This document shows positions 36,901-44,326 of a stretch of DNA of 64,000 nucleotides, one piece after another. The notes below the pieces were generated by a model. That model was not told the origin of the DNA, searched no databases, and saw only the letters and a program-made list of their open reading frames with translations. Location of the stretch: contig NZ_JOCB01000086.1 of assembly GCF_000718775.1 (NCBI RefSeq), forward strand, positions 1 through 64,000. Direction: 5' to 3'. The translations under genes were made by a program, and so were the position numbers. Numbering within the stretch: position 1 is the stretch's first letter; the number at the start of each line of letters is the position of its first letter. Source of the DNA: Streptomyces sp. NRRL S-31. Its GTDB lineage: Bacteria; Actinomycetota; Actinomycetes; Streptomycetales; Streptomycetaceae.

Positions 36901-37418
36901 TCACGCGGCTGCTGTTCAGCATCCTGGTCACGGGGATCGCACCGGCGTCGTTCTACCGCCCCGATGCCGACGGCGAGAGGGCGCGGGCCCACTACGACGG
37001 GCTGCCGGGTGACTTCGTCGCCGAGGCCGTCAACGCGCTCGGCAGCGCCGGCATCACCGGCTACCGGACGTACAACGTGGTCAACCCGCACGACGACGGT
37101 GTCTCGCTGGACACCTTCGTTGACTGGCTCATCGCCGCCGGGCACCCGGTCAGTCGTATAGCCGACTACGACGAGTGGTTCGCCCGCTTCGAGACCGCCC
37201 TGCGTGCCCTGCCGGAGGCACGACGGCAGTACTCGCTGCTGCCGTTGCTGCACACCGTCCGCCGACCCGACGAGCCGTTGAACGGTTCGGCGATCCCGGC
37301 GGTGCGGTTCACGGAGGCGGTGCGGAAAGCAGGGCTCGCGGATGAAGAAATCCCGCATGTGGAAGCGGAGTTGATCGAAAAGTACGCGGCGGACCTGCGG
37401 TTGCTCGAACTGATCTGA
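33930..37418 (+). CDS. car: Carboxylic acid reductase (A-T-R)
   Basis: 1162 aa from GTG 33930, normal size for the family. Adenylation domain (about 50-640): LLIYTSGSTGAPKGAIY, GFGTTETG, YHTGDIM. Carrier domain (about 655-735): FTDLGVDSLSALSFSQLL with the phosphopantetheine Ser. Reductase domain (about 770-1162): Rossmann TGANGYLGRFM, LSTVGVAG, and catalytic YATSKWAGEVL (YxxxK). It reduces a free carboxylic acid to an aldehyde with ATP and NADPH after phosphopantetheinylation by a PPTase encoded elsewhere. It is solitary and divergent from a TetR gene, which suggests induction by its acid substrate or a toxic acid/aldehyde. Confidence 0.95.
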   Translation: MKSVSSTPRTNDSASPAQETQLLASPAILATVRDHSIGLLRAVTAVMEGYADRPALGERAREPVTDPATGRTDLRLLPHYTTVSYTELWERAGAVAAEWTADAEHPVGEGDFVAIYGFTSVDYTVLDLACLRAGAVSVPLQNSSALGKLKPIVAESEPRVLATSIESIDNAVELALSMPSRPRLVVFDFHPEADEERERFEAARRRLADAGVTAVEALGTVVARGRTLPTPVTSEAAEDNPARLLIYTSGSTGAPKGAIYTDSMLQGLWAGWFASKDDASPVTMGYLPMSHIAGRALLYMTLVRGGTTYFTGLSDMSTLFDDMREARPTQLLLVPRICDMLFQEYQSRSARRAGEFADPDALDKAVKAELREEFVGGRVRDVICGSAPIAAELKRFVESCLELSLRDGFGTTETGPILMDGRVMRPPVIEYKLADVPELGYSTSDVPHPRGELLLRTEMITPGYYKRPDATASVFDADGFYHTGDIMAETGPDQLVYLDRRNNVLKLSQGEFVTVSQLETTFVTSPLIRQIYVYGNSERAYLLAVIVPTEDALAQAGGVEELKPLLAASLQETARQAELEPYEIPRDFLVETEPFSTANGLLSDIRKNLRPSLKDRYGDQLEALYEELASGREEALRALRAAGPDQPVFEAIRAAASVQLGCPASELRPTARFTDLGVDSLSALSFSQLLRDIFAVEVPVGVLLSAGNNLQAVADHIEAARTGAGRPSSASVHGADAAEARADELTLEKFLDVTSLGNARPASGAAPHTVLLTGANGYLGRFMCLDWLERLSATGGRLICVVRGRDDADARRRLDAAFDSGDQQLLSTYRELADSHLEVLAGDISEGRLGLDEDTWNRLAEDVDAVFHPAALVNHVLPYEQLFGPNVVGTAELIRLALTGKVKPFTYLSTVGVAGGLDPARLDESADIREVSTARALTDGYASGYATSKWAGEVLLRRAHEEYGLPVTVLRSDMILAHRRHAGQLNVPDMFTRLLFSILVTGIAPASFYRPDADGERARAHYDGLPGDFVAEAVNALGSAGITGYRTYNVVNPHDDGVSLDTFVDWLIAAGHPVSRIADYDEWFARFETALRALPEARRQYSLLPLLHTVRRPDEPLNGSAIPAVRFTEAVRKAGLADEEIPHVEAELIEKYAADLRLLELI

Positions 37419-37492
37419 CACGTGCGGGGGATAGCCGGCGCAGACCTCTGCTTTTAGTACTGCAACGGTGCTTGCTGTGGCTGATGGCCAGG

Positions 37493-37690
37493 TCAGGGGC
37501 TGTGTCCGCGTCGTTTGTAGTGGCTGGTGCGGGCCTGGTGTTGTCGTCGGGCGGCGCCAGGTGGACCAGTGCAGGATGTGTTCGACGGGTGTGGGTCGGC
37601 GGTCGGTGAGGCGGGTGATCAGCCGTCGTGTTTCGGCGAGGCTGAGGTGGATGAGCTGGGAGGATCCGTTTCTGCTTTGTCCGTGTCCAG
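37493..37690 (-). pseudogene. Transposase C-terminal remnant
   Basis: The minus-strand reading LIHLSLAETRRLITRLTDRR then VEHILHWSTWRR is the typical end of a DDE transposase (L...E.RRL......P....H.L.WS.WRR). The expected last residues QARTSHYKRR appear in the next frame, so a one-base shift is present. It lies directly before the IS3 element. Confidence 0.6.
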
Positions 37691-37782
37691 CTGGCGGGCT
37701 CGCAGGACGGGGAGCCTGACCCCGGATCTTGGACACCAGAGACACTTGGATCTTGAGGATCTGAGGACTGGAGTCCTTACTG

Positions 37783-38094
37783 ATGGCGATGAAGCACTAC
37801 CCGGCCGAGTTCAAGGCGGACGCGGTCGCGTTGTACCGGTCCCGGCCCGGGGCGACGATCAAGTCGGTCGCCGCGGACCTGGGCGTGAACACCGAGACAC
37901 TGCGGAACTGGATACGTGCGGCCGACGGCCGGCGCACGGGCGGCCACACCGCGCCGCGCCCGGCCGCGCCGGTGGCGGCCGAGGGGATGGAGGCCGAGCT
38001 CGTCGCCCTGCGCAGGCGGGTGCGTGAGCTGGAAGAAGAGCGCGACATCCTGCAGAAGGCGGCGAAGTATTTCGCCGGGGCGACGCGCTGGTGA
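37783..38094 (+). CDS. IS3-family transposase OrfA
   Basis: 103 aa. HTH region AEFKADAVALYRSRPGATIKSVAADLGVNTETLRNWIR and the leucine-zipper-like helix LVALRRRVRELEEERDILQKAAKYFA are classic OrfA features. It overlaps orfB by 4 bp (GTGA), the usual arrangement for -1 frameshift production of OrfAB. Intact by itself, but the element lacks a functional orfB. Confidence 0.92.
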   Translation: MAMKHYPAEFKADAVALYRSRPGATIKSVAADLGVNTETLRNWIRAADGRRTGGHTAPRPAAPVAAEGMEAELVALRRRVRELEEERDILQKAAKYFAGATRW

Positions 38095-38526
38095 ACCGCT
38101 TCCAGTGTGTCGCCGACCTGCGCGCCGAGCACGGCGTGAAGCGGTTGTGCCAGGTCCTCGGGATCGCCCGATCGAGTTTCTACTACTGGCAGGCCACCGT
38201 GCTGACCAGGGCCGCCCGGCAGGCGGCCGACGAGAAGTTGACCACCAGGATCGCCGCCGTCCACGCCGCCTCGGACGGCACCTACGGCGTCCCCAGGATC
38301 ACCGCCGAGCTCCGCGAGACCGGCGGCGAGTCTGTGAACCACAAGAAGGTCGCCCGGCTGATGAAGACCGCCGGCATCGCCGGGTTCCGGCTGCGCAGGA
38401 AGCACCGCACCACCGTCGCGGACCCGGCCACGGCGAAAGCCCCTGACCTGATCGGCCGGGACTTCACCGCCACCGAGGTGAACACCAAGTACGTCGGGGA
38501 CATCACCTATCTGCCGGTCGGCGGCG
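38091..38526 (+). pseudogene. IS3-family transposase OrfB, 3'-truncated
   Basis: Begins CVADLRAEHGVKRLCQVLGIARSSFYYW (OrfB HTH_21 region), keeps the first catalytic Asp region TKYVGDITYLP, and then loses homology at about nt 38526. The second Asp and Glu of the DDE triad are absent, so it cannot catalyse transposition. Confidence 0.88.
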
Positions 38527-38593
38527 GAACGCAAACCCCGAAGACCTCTCAGGCGAGGGCACCCCGACCCTCGGCGCTGAGCTGCGGGTCGCG

Positions 38594-38974
38594 GTGGCCA
38601 GGGTCTACAGCCGCTTCCGCTCCGAACGCGGCGACGGCGAGGTGGCCGAGGCGGCCGTCATCGTGCTCACCGCGCTCTACAACCGCGGCCCGCAGAGCCT
38701 GACCGAACTCAGCCGGCGCGCCCGCGTGACACCAAGCTCCATGAGTCAGACCGTCAACCGGCTCGTCTCCGGCGGACACGCGACGCGGCACAAGGACCCG
38801 GAGGACGGGCGTCGCGTCCTCTTCTGTCTCACCCCGTCCGGTACCGAAGTCGCTCGCGAAGCACTGGCAGTACGCCAGGGCTGGCTGGAGGGGAAGCTTG
38901 CTCAACTCTCCGAAGAGGAGCGACTGACGCTCCTACGGGCTTCCCGAATCATGCGCCGACTCGCCGACTCCTGA
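38594..38974 (+). CDS. MarR-family regulator, 5' end replaced by IS3 remnant
   Basis: 126 aa from an internal GTG at 38594. The MarR wing-helix is complete: SLTELSRRARVTPSSMSQTVNRLVSGGHATRHKDPEDGRRVLFCLTPSG. In the same frame, MarR-like sequence extends upstream (ANPEDLSGEGTPTLGAELRVAVARVY) to about 38530 with no start codon, exactly where the IS3 orfB homology ends. So the original start and promoter are lost. It may be expressed from the GTG or from IS-derived transcription, with a shortened N-terminal dimerisation helix, or be dead. Confidence 0.7.
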   Translation: MARVYSRFRSERGDGEVAEAAVIVLTALYNRGPQSLTELSRRARVTPSSMSQTVNRLVSGGHATRHKDPEDGRRVLFCLTPSGTEVAREALAVRQGWLEGKLAQLSEEERLTLLRASRIMRRLADS

Positions 38975-39219
38975 GAACCCAATTCCCAGGCGGAGCACCA
39001 GAACGTCACGTGGCACGCTGTCAACAACGTTGGTGGTCAATACACCTGGGCAGCGATCTCCGCGTCCCTCGCGGACTGCGCGACCGCCTCGGGTCGCTCG
39101 GAATGCTCCGCGGTCTTGATCCGCTGCCGCAGCGTCTCGTGGTTCACGCCGAGTTCGGCCGACGATGCTGCGGCAGGGGACGACCGACGCGGGACTCGCG
39201 ACAGCTGCCGGGGCAAGGC

Positions 39220-39867
39220 TCAGGAGACGACGCGTGTCCCCGCGTCGTCCACCACGATCGCCTCACCGTCGCGCAGCGCGACGAAGGGGATGTGGTGGTC
39301 GATGAAGTACGTGACAGTGTGGTCGATCTCCGCCGACTCCGGGTGGTCGGAGCGGTAGTGCGGGGCGATGGCGTAGGGCAGCACACCCAGCCCGTCCCAC
39401 GGCGTCGGAGTGTCGGGGTATCCGTCCGGAACGAACGCCGGGTCATCGACGTGGCCCTCGATGCCCCGCAGGGTGGGACCCAGCAGACAGATGCCGGCGC
39501 TGTAGCCGGAGTACACGAACGCGTCCTCGGCGAGCAGTTCCGGCAGCACCCGGTCCGCGCCGCTCGCGGCGAGGGCGCGGCCCAGCACGAACACGCTGCC
39601 GCCACGGACGTACAGCACGTCGAAGCCGCTGAGCGTCTCCCGCAGTCCGTCGGGCCGGCCGAACCACTGGCGCAGGTCGATCTCCTCGGGTTCGAGTCCG
39701 AGATCCGCCAGCTCCCGCATCTCGAACTCGAGCGACGCGGCGCGCCGTTCGGGAGTGCGGAAGTCGTAGGCGTTGAGGATGACTCCGGCGCGCTTGCCGC
39801 CCTGGGCCAGGCGTGTCAACTCGGTCCGACGCGGTCCGAGACCGACGGACGACAGATACAGCCGCAT
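39220..39867 (-). CDS. Peptidase S51 family (dipeptidase E-like)
   Basis: 215 aa from ATG 39867. The nucleophile elbow is YSGYSAGICLLGPT, matching the G-x-S-A-G motif of aspartyl dipeptidase/cyanophycinase-like S51 enzymes; VLYVRGGSVFVLGRAL is the conserved strand-turn before it, and HYRSDHPES supplies a candidate catalytic His. These enzymes cut Asp-X or isoaspartyl dipeptides. It starts 10 nt after the TyrRS-like gene's stop, so the two form one transcript. In this cluster it may trim a peptide intermediate or protect the host. Confidence 0.8.
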   Translation of the reverse strand: MRLYLSSVGLGPRRTELTRLAQGGKRAGVILNAYDFRTPERRAASLEFEMRELADLGLEPEEIDLRQWFGRPDGLRETLSGFDVLYVRGGSVFVLGRALAASGADRVLPELLAEDAFVYSGYSAGICLLGPTLRGIEGHVDDPAFVPDGYPDTPTPWDGLGVLPYAIAPHYRSDHPESAEIDHTVTYFIDHHIPFVALRDGEAIVVDDAGTRVVS

Positions 39868-39877
39868 GTTCGAGACG

Positions 39878-40936
39878 CTAGCAGAAGGCACTGATGTTGT
39901 CCTCCGTCGCGTCGCGATGCGCCTCCCAGGCGTGCAGCGCCGCCTCGGGTCCGTGCAGTGCCGCGGTGATGTCGGCGGCGGCCAGGGCGCGCAGTGCCAC
40001 CGGAGTCAGCCGGTGAGCGGCCACGTCGATCTCGGCGTCCCGCCACTCCGTCAGCGCCCGCAGATAGGACGGGACGAGACGGTGAGGGAGAGCGGAGAGG
40101 AGGGCGAAGACCTCGTGCGGCGGGGCCGACAGCGGCACGTGGTTGCCTCGGGACGCACTCATCAGTGTCTCGCCGTCGATGCCGTGGATCAGGGGTGTGG
40201 CCAGCGTGATCTCGGGCTCGGTTCCCTCGGCCGCCATCACGTGCCGGCACACGGCCATGGCGTCGGTCAGGTAGGTGCCGCCGACCTCGACATCGGCCCC
40301 GATCTCCATCGAGTCGATCGTCTTGGCCACCGCGTACAGCAGCTGCGCGACGGTCGTCGGTGCCGCGTCACGCCACAGCGATGTCGGAACCTGGGACGTC
40401 AGGGCCAGCAGGCGTGGCAGCGGCACGTGGGCGAGCCAGTCCGCGTTGTGGCGCACCCGCACGGCGTCGAAGTCGACGAACGGAGCCACCTGCGCGCGGT
40501 AGGCGGCGAAGTTCCCGAGGAGTTCGTCGTCGGTGGCCCGTGAAGCGTGCGTCACTCCTCCGGACGCGTCACCGACCTTCGCCGTCACCGTCCCGAGGAC
40601 GAAGACCACCTGGTGCCCCATGCGGCGCAGCCGGTCCAGCACCAGCAGCGGCACCGTGTTGCCGAGGTGGAAGTCCCTGCCGAACGGTTCCACCGTGAAC
40701 TTGGCGACGAGCGGCCTGCCGGTGGCCGCGGCGTCGGTGATCCGCGCGGCCAGTGCAGCGGGGGAGGGTTCCAGCGCTGCCGTGCGCTCGGCCAGCAGCG
40801 CCGCCTGTGCCTCGGGCGCCAGGTCCGAGAGATCCAGACCGCGGCGCTCCGTGGTCACGGCCAACACGTCCCGAATGTCCCCGCCGCCTCGCAGCAGGGC
40901 GAGCACGCGGGCCATGGACCGGTCCAGTTCCGGCAT
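39878..40936 (-). CDS. Tyrosyl-tRNA synthetase-like protein
   Basis: 352 aa from ATG 40936 with GGAGGGGA 4 nt upstream. It aligns by eye with the class I TyrRS catalytic core: AKFTVEPFGRDFHLGNTVPLLVL carries the HIGH equivalent (HLGN, residues 90-93), followed by GHQVVFVLGTVTAKVGDASG. The KMSKS position reads GETLMSASRGN (254-265), so the two lysines are gone. The C-terminal S4-like tRNA-binding domain of normal TyrRS is absent. It could still make an aminoacyl adenylate for a biosynthetic ligation, with or without tRNA, or act as a resistance copy. A StrR-type box lies 56-84 bp upstream, tying it to the cluster. Confidence 0.82.
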   Translation of the reverse strand: MPELDRSMARVLALLRGGGDIRDVLAVTTERRGLDLSDLAPEAQAALLAERTAALEPSPAALAARITDAAATGRPLVAKFTVEPFGRDFHLGNTVPLLVLDRLRRMGHQVVFVLGTVTAKVGDASGGVTHASRATDDELLGNFAAYRAQVAPFVDFDAVRVRHNADWLAHVPLPRLLALTSQVPTSLWRDAAPTTVAQLLYAVAKTIDSMEIGADVEVGGTYLTDAMAVCRHVMAAEGTEPEITLATPLIHGIDGETLMSASRGNHVPLSAPPHEVFALLSALPHRLVPSYLRALTEWRDAEIDVAAHRLTPVALRALAAADITAALHGPEAALHAWEAHRDATEDNISAFC

Positions 40937-40991
40937 CGTCCCCTCCGTTCGTCGGCCGGATCCAAGCACCCGTGGCGCGTTGGCGGCATCC

Positions 40992-41020
40992 GTTCGACCG
41001 CACCCCGGACGCACTCGAAC
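40992..41020. promoter_or_regulatory. StrR-type binding site
   Basis: GTTCGACCG (40992-41000), 11 nt, CACTCGAAC (41012-41020). Known StrR consensus is GTTCGACTG-N11-CAGTCGAAC, so 8/9 and 8/9 positions match with the exact spacing. It is in the divergent region between the TyrRS-like and StrR-like genes, closer to the former. Confidence 0.8.
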
Positions 41021-41330
41021 AGCGGGCCCACTGGGGCCGTCGCCACCGTGGACACCGCCGGACCGGTCCCGCAATAGTGGGCCGCGCCCGGTCGATACCC
41101 CATCCATACCGGGCTATCCGTGCGTGATAGCGGCCATAAAGCCGTGTGATGGCCCCCGTGGCTAGCTTTCCTTCCGGGTAGGCGGGGAGCGGCGCAGCCG
41201 GATTCGACGGCTCCGATCGGCTCACGTGTACCCAATACGTCATGTGGGACGCCGCGTTCACGTCACCGATCCCCTCCGGTCCGGCAGATCAGGACCGCGG
41301 CCGTGACGCGGCTCCGCCGGAAGGAGCACA

Positions 41331-42347
41331 GTGTTGAAGAAGGACGCCGTCATGTTCGCGGGAATGGCTCCGGAGCGCGAGGAAGAATTCGTCGGCAATT
41401 TCGCCATGCGTCTGTCCTCCGTACAGGTCATACCCCTCTCGTGGCTCGAACCGGCGGATTCACCACGGCTCGAAGGCGAGTCGGTGGACCACATCAAGAT
41501 CCTGTCCCAGTCGAACACCGGATTCCCGCCCATCATCGTCCAGCGGTCGACGATGCGTGTGATCGACGGAATGCACCGGGTGAGCGCGGCGCGGGCCCGC
41601 GGTGACAGCGAGATCGCGGCCCAGTTCTTCGAGGGGGACACGGCCAACGCGTTCGTGCTGGCGGTGCAGGCGAACATCGCGCACGGGCTGCCACTGTCGC
41701 TGGGCGACCGCACGAAGGCGGCGGAGCGCATCATCACCAGTCATCCGCAGTGGTCGGACCGGGTGATCAGCTCGGCGACCGGGCTGTCGGCGAGGTCGGT
41801 GAGCGCCGTGCGCAGGCGCGTGTCGGACTTGGTGGCGCAGCCGTCGGTCCGTATCGGGCGCGACGGGCGGGTCCGCCCGATCAACGCGTCGTTCGGGCGC
41901 CGGCTCATCGGCGAGCTGCTCCGGCAGCGGCCGGACGCCTCGCTGCGTGAGATCGCCAGAGCCGCGGGCGTGGCCCCGTCCACCGTCTTGAAGGTGCGCA
42001 AGCGGATCGAGGCGGAGGAAGGCCGGACCGAGACGGAGGAAAGCCGGGCCGGGGCACCCCGCCCGGCCTCGCGGACATCGCCCGCGCCGAACCCTGCGCC
42101 CGCACCCACCCCTGCTGTCGGCCCCGACAGCGAAGCCGCGCTGCGGAAACTGCGCAAGGACCCCTCTCTGCGGCTGAACGAGGCCGGCCGTACCTTGCTG
42201 CACTGGCTGAGCGCCCGCCCCCACGGAGAAGCCGGGGAACACGCCGTTTCCTGTATTCCAGACTATCAGGTGGAAACGGTCATGCAGTTGGCGATGATGA
42301 ATGCACGGGCCTGGCAGCGATTCGCCGAACAGCTCAAGGAACGCTGA
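41331..42347 (+). CDS. StrR-family pathway activator (ParB/Srx-like)
   Basis: 338 aa from GTG 41331; TTG 41334 is better spaced from AAGGAG (41321-41326) and ATG 41352 is a third option. N-terminal ParB/sulfiredoxin-like domain: PPIIVQRSTMRVIDGMHRVSAARARGDSEIAAQFFEG, then KAAERIITSHPQWSDRVISSATGLSARSVSAVRRR with the first HTH and LREIARAAGVAPSTVLKVRKRI with another. This is the layout of StrR, NovG and Tei15*-type activators of antibiotic clusters. Matching operators occur at four places in the cluster, so it should switch on the TyrRS-like, ATP-grasp, CysRS-like and carrier units. Confidence 0.9.
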   Translation: MLKKDAVMFAGMAPEREEEFVGNFAMRLSSVQVIPLSWLEPADSPRLEGESVDHIKILSQSNTGFPPIIVQRSTMRVIDGMHRVSAARARGDSEIAAQFFEGDTANAFVLAVQANIAHGLPLSLGDRTKAAERIITSHPQWSDRVISSATGLSARSVSAVRRRVSDLVAQPSVRIGRDGRVRPINASFGRRLIGELLRQRPDASLREIARAAGVAPSTVLKVRKRIEAEEGRTETEESRAGAPRPASRTSPAPNPAPAPTPAVGPDSEAALRKLRKDPSLRLNEAGRTLLHWLSARPHGEAGEHAVSCIPDYQVETVMQLAMMNARAWQRFAEQLKER

Positions 42348-42393
42348 TGTTCTGGCGCACTCTAACCCTCAATCAGCCTACGGTGGGGGAAAC

Positions 42394-42957
42394 ATGACGT
42401 CCGTTGACAGCGAAATGCAGCCCCGCATACTTTCGCTTCCCATGACACGCTCACCATCGATGCTTGAACAATGGGAGATCGCCGCATCCGCCGAAGAGGT
42501 CCACGCACTGCTCGGCGCGTCGGACGCGTACGCCGCCGAGCGGCACGGACTGCCGGTCCCGCGGCGGAACATGGACAGCAGCCGGGGGCTCGTCGAAGCC
42601 GGTGTCGTGCGGATGCTGCGGGTCGACGGGGAACCGGCCGCGATGTTCACCCTCACCTGGAAGCCCACGTTCACCGCCGAACCCGGCGTGTTCCCGCCCG
42701 CGCGGCGGCCGGTCTATCTGCAACGGCTGGCCGTGCGGCCCGAGTTCGTCACCGGCGGCCGCATGCTCGGCCTGATGTGCATGCGGAAGGCGATGGAGGA
42801 GGCGGCGGGCATGGGCGCCGACGCGCTCCGGGCGGAGACCAACCCGGACCTCGGGGCCGTCGTACAGGTCCTGGAGAGCTACGGCTTCCGGCGCTACGGC
42901 GAGGTCGAGACCGACGGCTGGATGCGCCGGGTCCGCTTCCAGTACGACCTCGCCTGA
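42394..42957 (+). CDS. GNAT-family acetyl/acyltransferase
   Basis: 187 aa from ATG 42394 with GGGGGA upstream. C-terminal GNAT core: PVYLQRLAVRPEFVTGGRMLGLMCMRKAMEEAAGMGADALRAETNPDLGAVVQVLESYGFRRYGEVETD, with the beta4 strand and the acyl-CoA-binding loop (the usual R-x-x-G-x-G/A is here FVTGGRMLG). It may acylate an amine in the pathway or protect the host. GNAT proteins can also take aminoacyl groups from tRNA, an idea worth holding because two aaRS-like genes are present. Follows the StrR gene by 46 bp. Confidence 0.78.
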   Translation: MTSVDSEMQPRILSLPMTRSPSMLEQWEIAASAEEVHALLGASDAYAAERHGLPVPRRNMDSSRGLVEAGVVRMLRVDGEPAAMFTLTWKPTFTAEPGVFPPARRPVYLQRLAVRPEFVTGGRMLGLMCMRKAMEEAAGMGADALRAETNPDLGAVVQVLESYGFRRYGEVETDGWMRRVRFQYDLA

Positions 42958-42979
42958 CCGCCTCCCGCGGCCCACCCGC

Positions 42980-43008
42980 GTTCGACTGTGGTGCGCCCGC
43001 AGTCGATC
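42980..43008. promoter_or_regulatory. StrR-type binding site
   Basis: GTTCGACTG (42980-42988), 11 nt, CAGTCGATC (43000-43008): 17 of 18 consensus positions match. It ends only 17 nt before the ATP-grasp start codon, unusually close for an activator site. Confidence 0.75.
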
Positions 43009-43025
43009 GACAGTGAAAGTGTGAG

Positions 43026-44252
43026 ATGAACAAGAAGCGCCTGATGATCCTGGCCTCCTCCGGGCGGCCGTTCCGCGAATACCACTTCGCCGCGATGAGT
43101 GCCGTCGCGGACCTGATCCTGGTCGACACCCGTGAGCTGACCTGGCAGAAGCCCTACCTCGGCGGCCACCGGCACGCCGACCCGCACGACCGGGCAGCGG
43201 TGTCGCGCATCGTCGCCGAGGAGCGCCCCGACGGGCTCGTGACCTACGACGACGCGCTGGTGGAGACGGTGGCCGAGGTCGCGCGGGAGCACGGCCTGCC
43301 GCACACCGACCCGGCCGCGGTGCGGCTCTGCAAGGACAAGGCGGCGCTGCGCGCCCGGCTCACGGACGCGGGCCTCGGCCCGGTCCGGTTCGCCGTTGTC
43401 CAGACCGAGGAGGAAGCGCTGTCCGCGGCTGCCGACATCGGCTGGCCCGTCGTGCTCAAACCCCGGGACCTGGGCGGCAGTGTGGGAGTGGTGCGCGTCG
43501 ACGACGCGGCGCAGTTGCGGGAGCACTACAACACGGCCGCGGGCCTGCGGGACCGGTACGGCGACCCGTCGGGCCCCGCCGGTCTGCTGGTCGAGGAGTA
43601 TCTCGACGGACCCGAGTTCAGTGTGGACAGCCTGACCTGGCAGGGGAAGACCCGGCCGCTCTTCGTGGCGGAGAAGCGGCTCGGTCCGGCGCCCTATTTC
43701 GAGGAGGTCGGCCATGTCGTACCGGCGTCGCCGAGGCCGGAGTTCGACGAGGCGCTCGACCTGGTCGTCGCGGCGCACAAGGCGGCCAGGCTCGACAACC
43801 TCGTCACGCACACCGAGTTCCGCCTGACCGGCAAGGGGCCGCGGATCATCGAGATCAACGTCCGGCTTGGCGGTGACCTCATTCCCCACCTGGGACTCCT
43901 CGCCACGGGCATCGACCTGTCGGCCGCCACGGCCCAGGTCGCCCTGGGCGAGGTCCCCGACCTCACCCCCGACCGCTCCGTCACGGCCGCCGTCACCATG
44001 CTCTACCCGCCGCACGACATGACGTTCCGCCGGCTGCGGCCGACCGTCGACACGGCGGAGCTGGTCGGCCTGCGGCTGCTCGGACCGACTGTCCCTCCGG
44101 GATCGGAACTGCGGCTCCCGCCGGCCGGCTTCCGCTCGCGGGCCGGTTTCGCCGTCGTCACCGGCGACAGCCGAGCCGAGTGCCTGGCCCGGCTGGACGC
44201 CGTCGCCGCGTCCGTGGTGATCGAGGGCGAGGCACTGCCGACACCCGTCTGA
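43026..44252 (+). CDS. ATP-grasp ligase 1
   Basis: 408 aa. ATP-grasp fold: pre-ATP domain (LMILASSGRPFREYHFAAM), ATP-binding lysine strand WPVVLKPRDLGGSVGVVRV, the second lysine/acid pair VEEYLDGPEFSVDSL, and metal-binding end PRIIEINVRLGGDLIPH. A C-terminal domain (about 310-408) resembles that of BacD/L-amino-acid ligase and biotin-carboxylase-like enzymes. It activates a carboxylate as acyl phosphate and couples it to an amine, forming an amide or dipeptide. First of two ATP-grasp genes in the cluster. Confidence 0.9.
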   Translation: MNKKRLMILASSGRPFREYHFAAMSAVADLILVDTRELTWQKPYLGGHRHADPHDRAAVSRIVAEERPDGLVTYDDALVETVAEVAREHGLPHTDPAAVRLCKDKAALRARLTDAGLGPVRFAVVQTEEEALSAAADIGWPVVLKPRDLGGSVGVVRVDDAAQLREHYNTAAGLRDRYGDPSGPAGLLVEEYLDGPEFSVDSLTWQGKTRPLFVAEKRLGPAPYFEEVGHVVPASPRPEFDEALDLVVAAHKAARLDNLVTHTEFRLTGKGPRIIEINVRLGGDLIPHLGLLATGIDLSAATAQVALGEVPDLTPDRSVTAAVTMLYPPHDMTFRRLRPTVDTAELVGLRLLGPTVPPGSELRLPPAGFRSRAGFAVVTGDSRAECLARLDAVAASVVIEGEALPTPV

Positions 44253-44326
44253 GACGACCGGCCGCCCACCGGACGCCCGAGCACCCTTCGTACGCAGTCG
44301 GCGTACGCGACAGGAATAGAGAGAGA

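Larger units (their letters stand above)
37717..38526 (+). mobile_element. Truncated IS3-family element
   Basis: The likely left inverted repeat starts at 37717 (TGACCCCGGATCTTGGACAC), followed by orfA and a truncated orfB. The right half of orfB and the right inverted repeat are missing; sequence changes abruptly near 38526 into the MarR gene. Confidence 0.75.

Noticed and set aside
35988..37745. 585-codon minus-strand frame opposite the CAR gene
   Set aside because: Shadow of CAR; only its first part (37493-37690) has true transposase homology and is listed separately.
39878..40936. TyrRS-like gene as the housekeeping tyrS
   Set aside because: Lost KMSKS lysines, no S4 domain and location in a biosynthetic unit argue against it.
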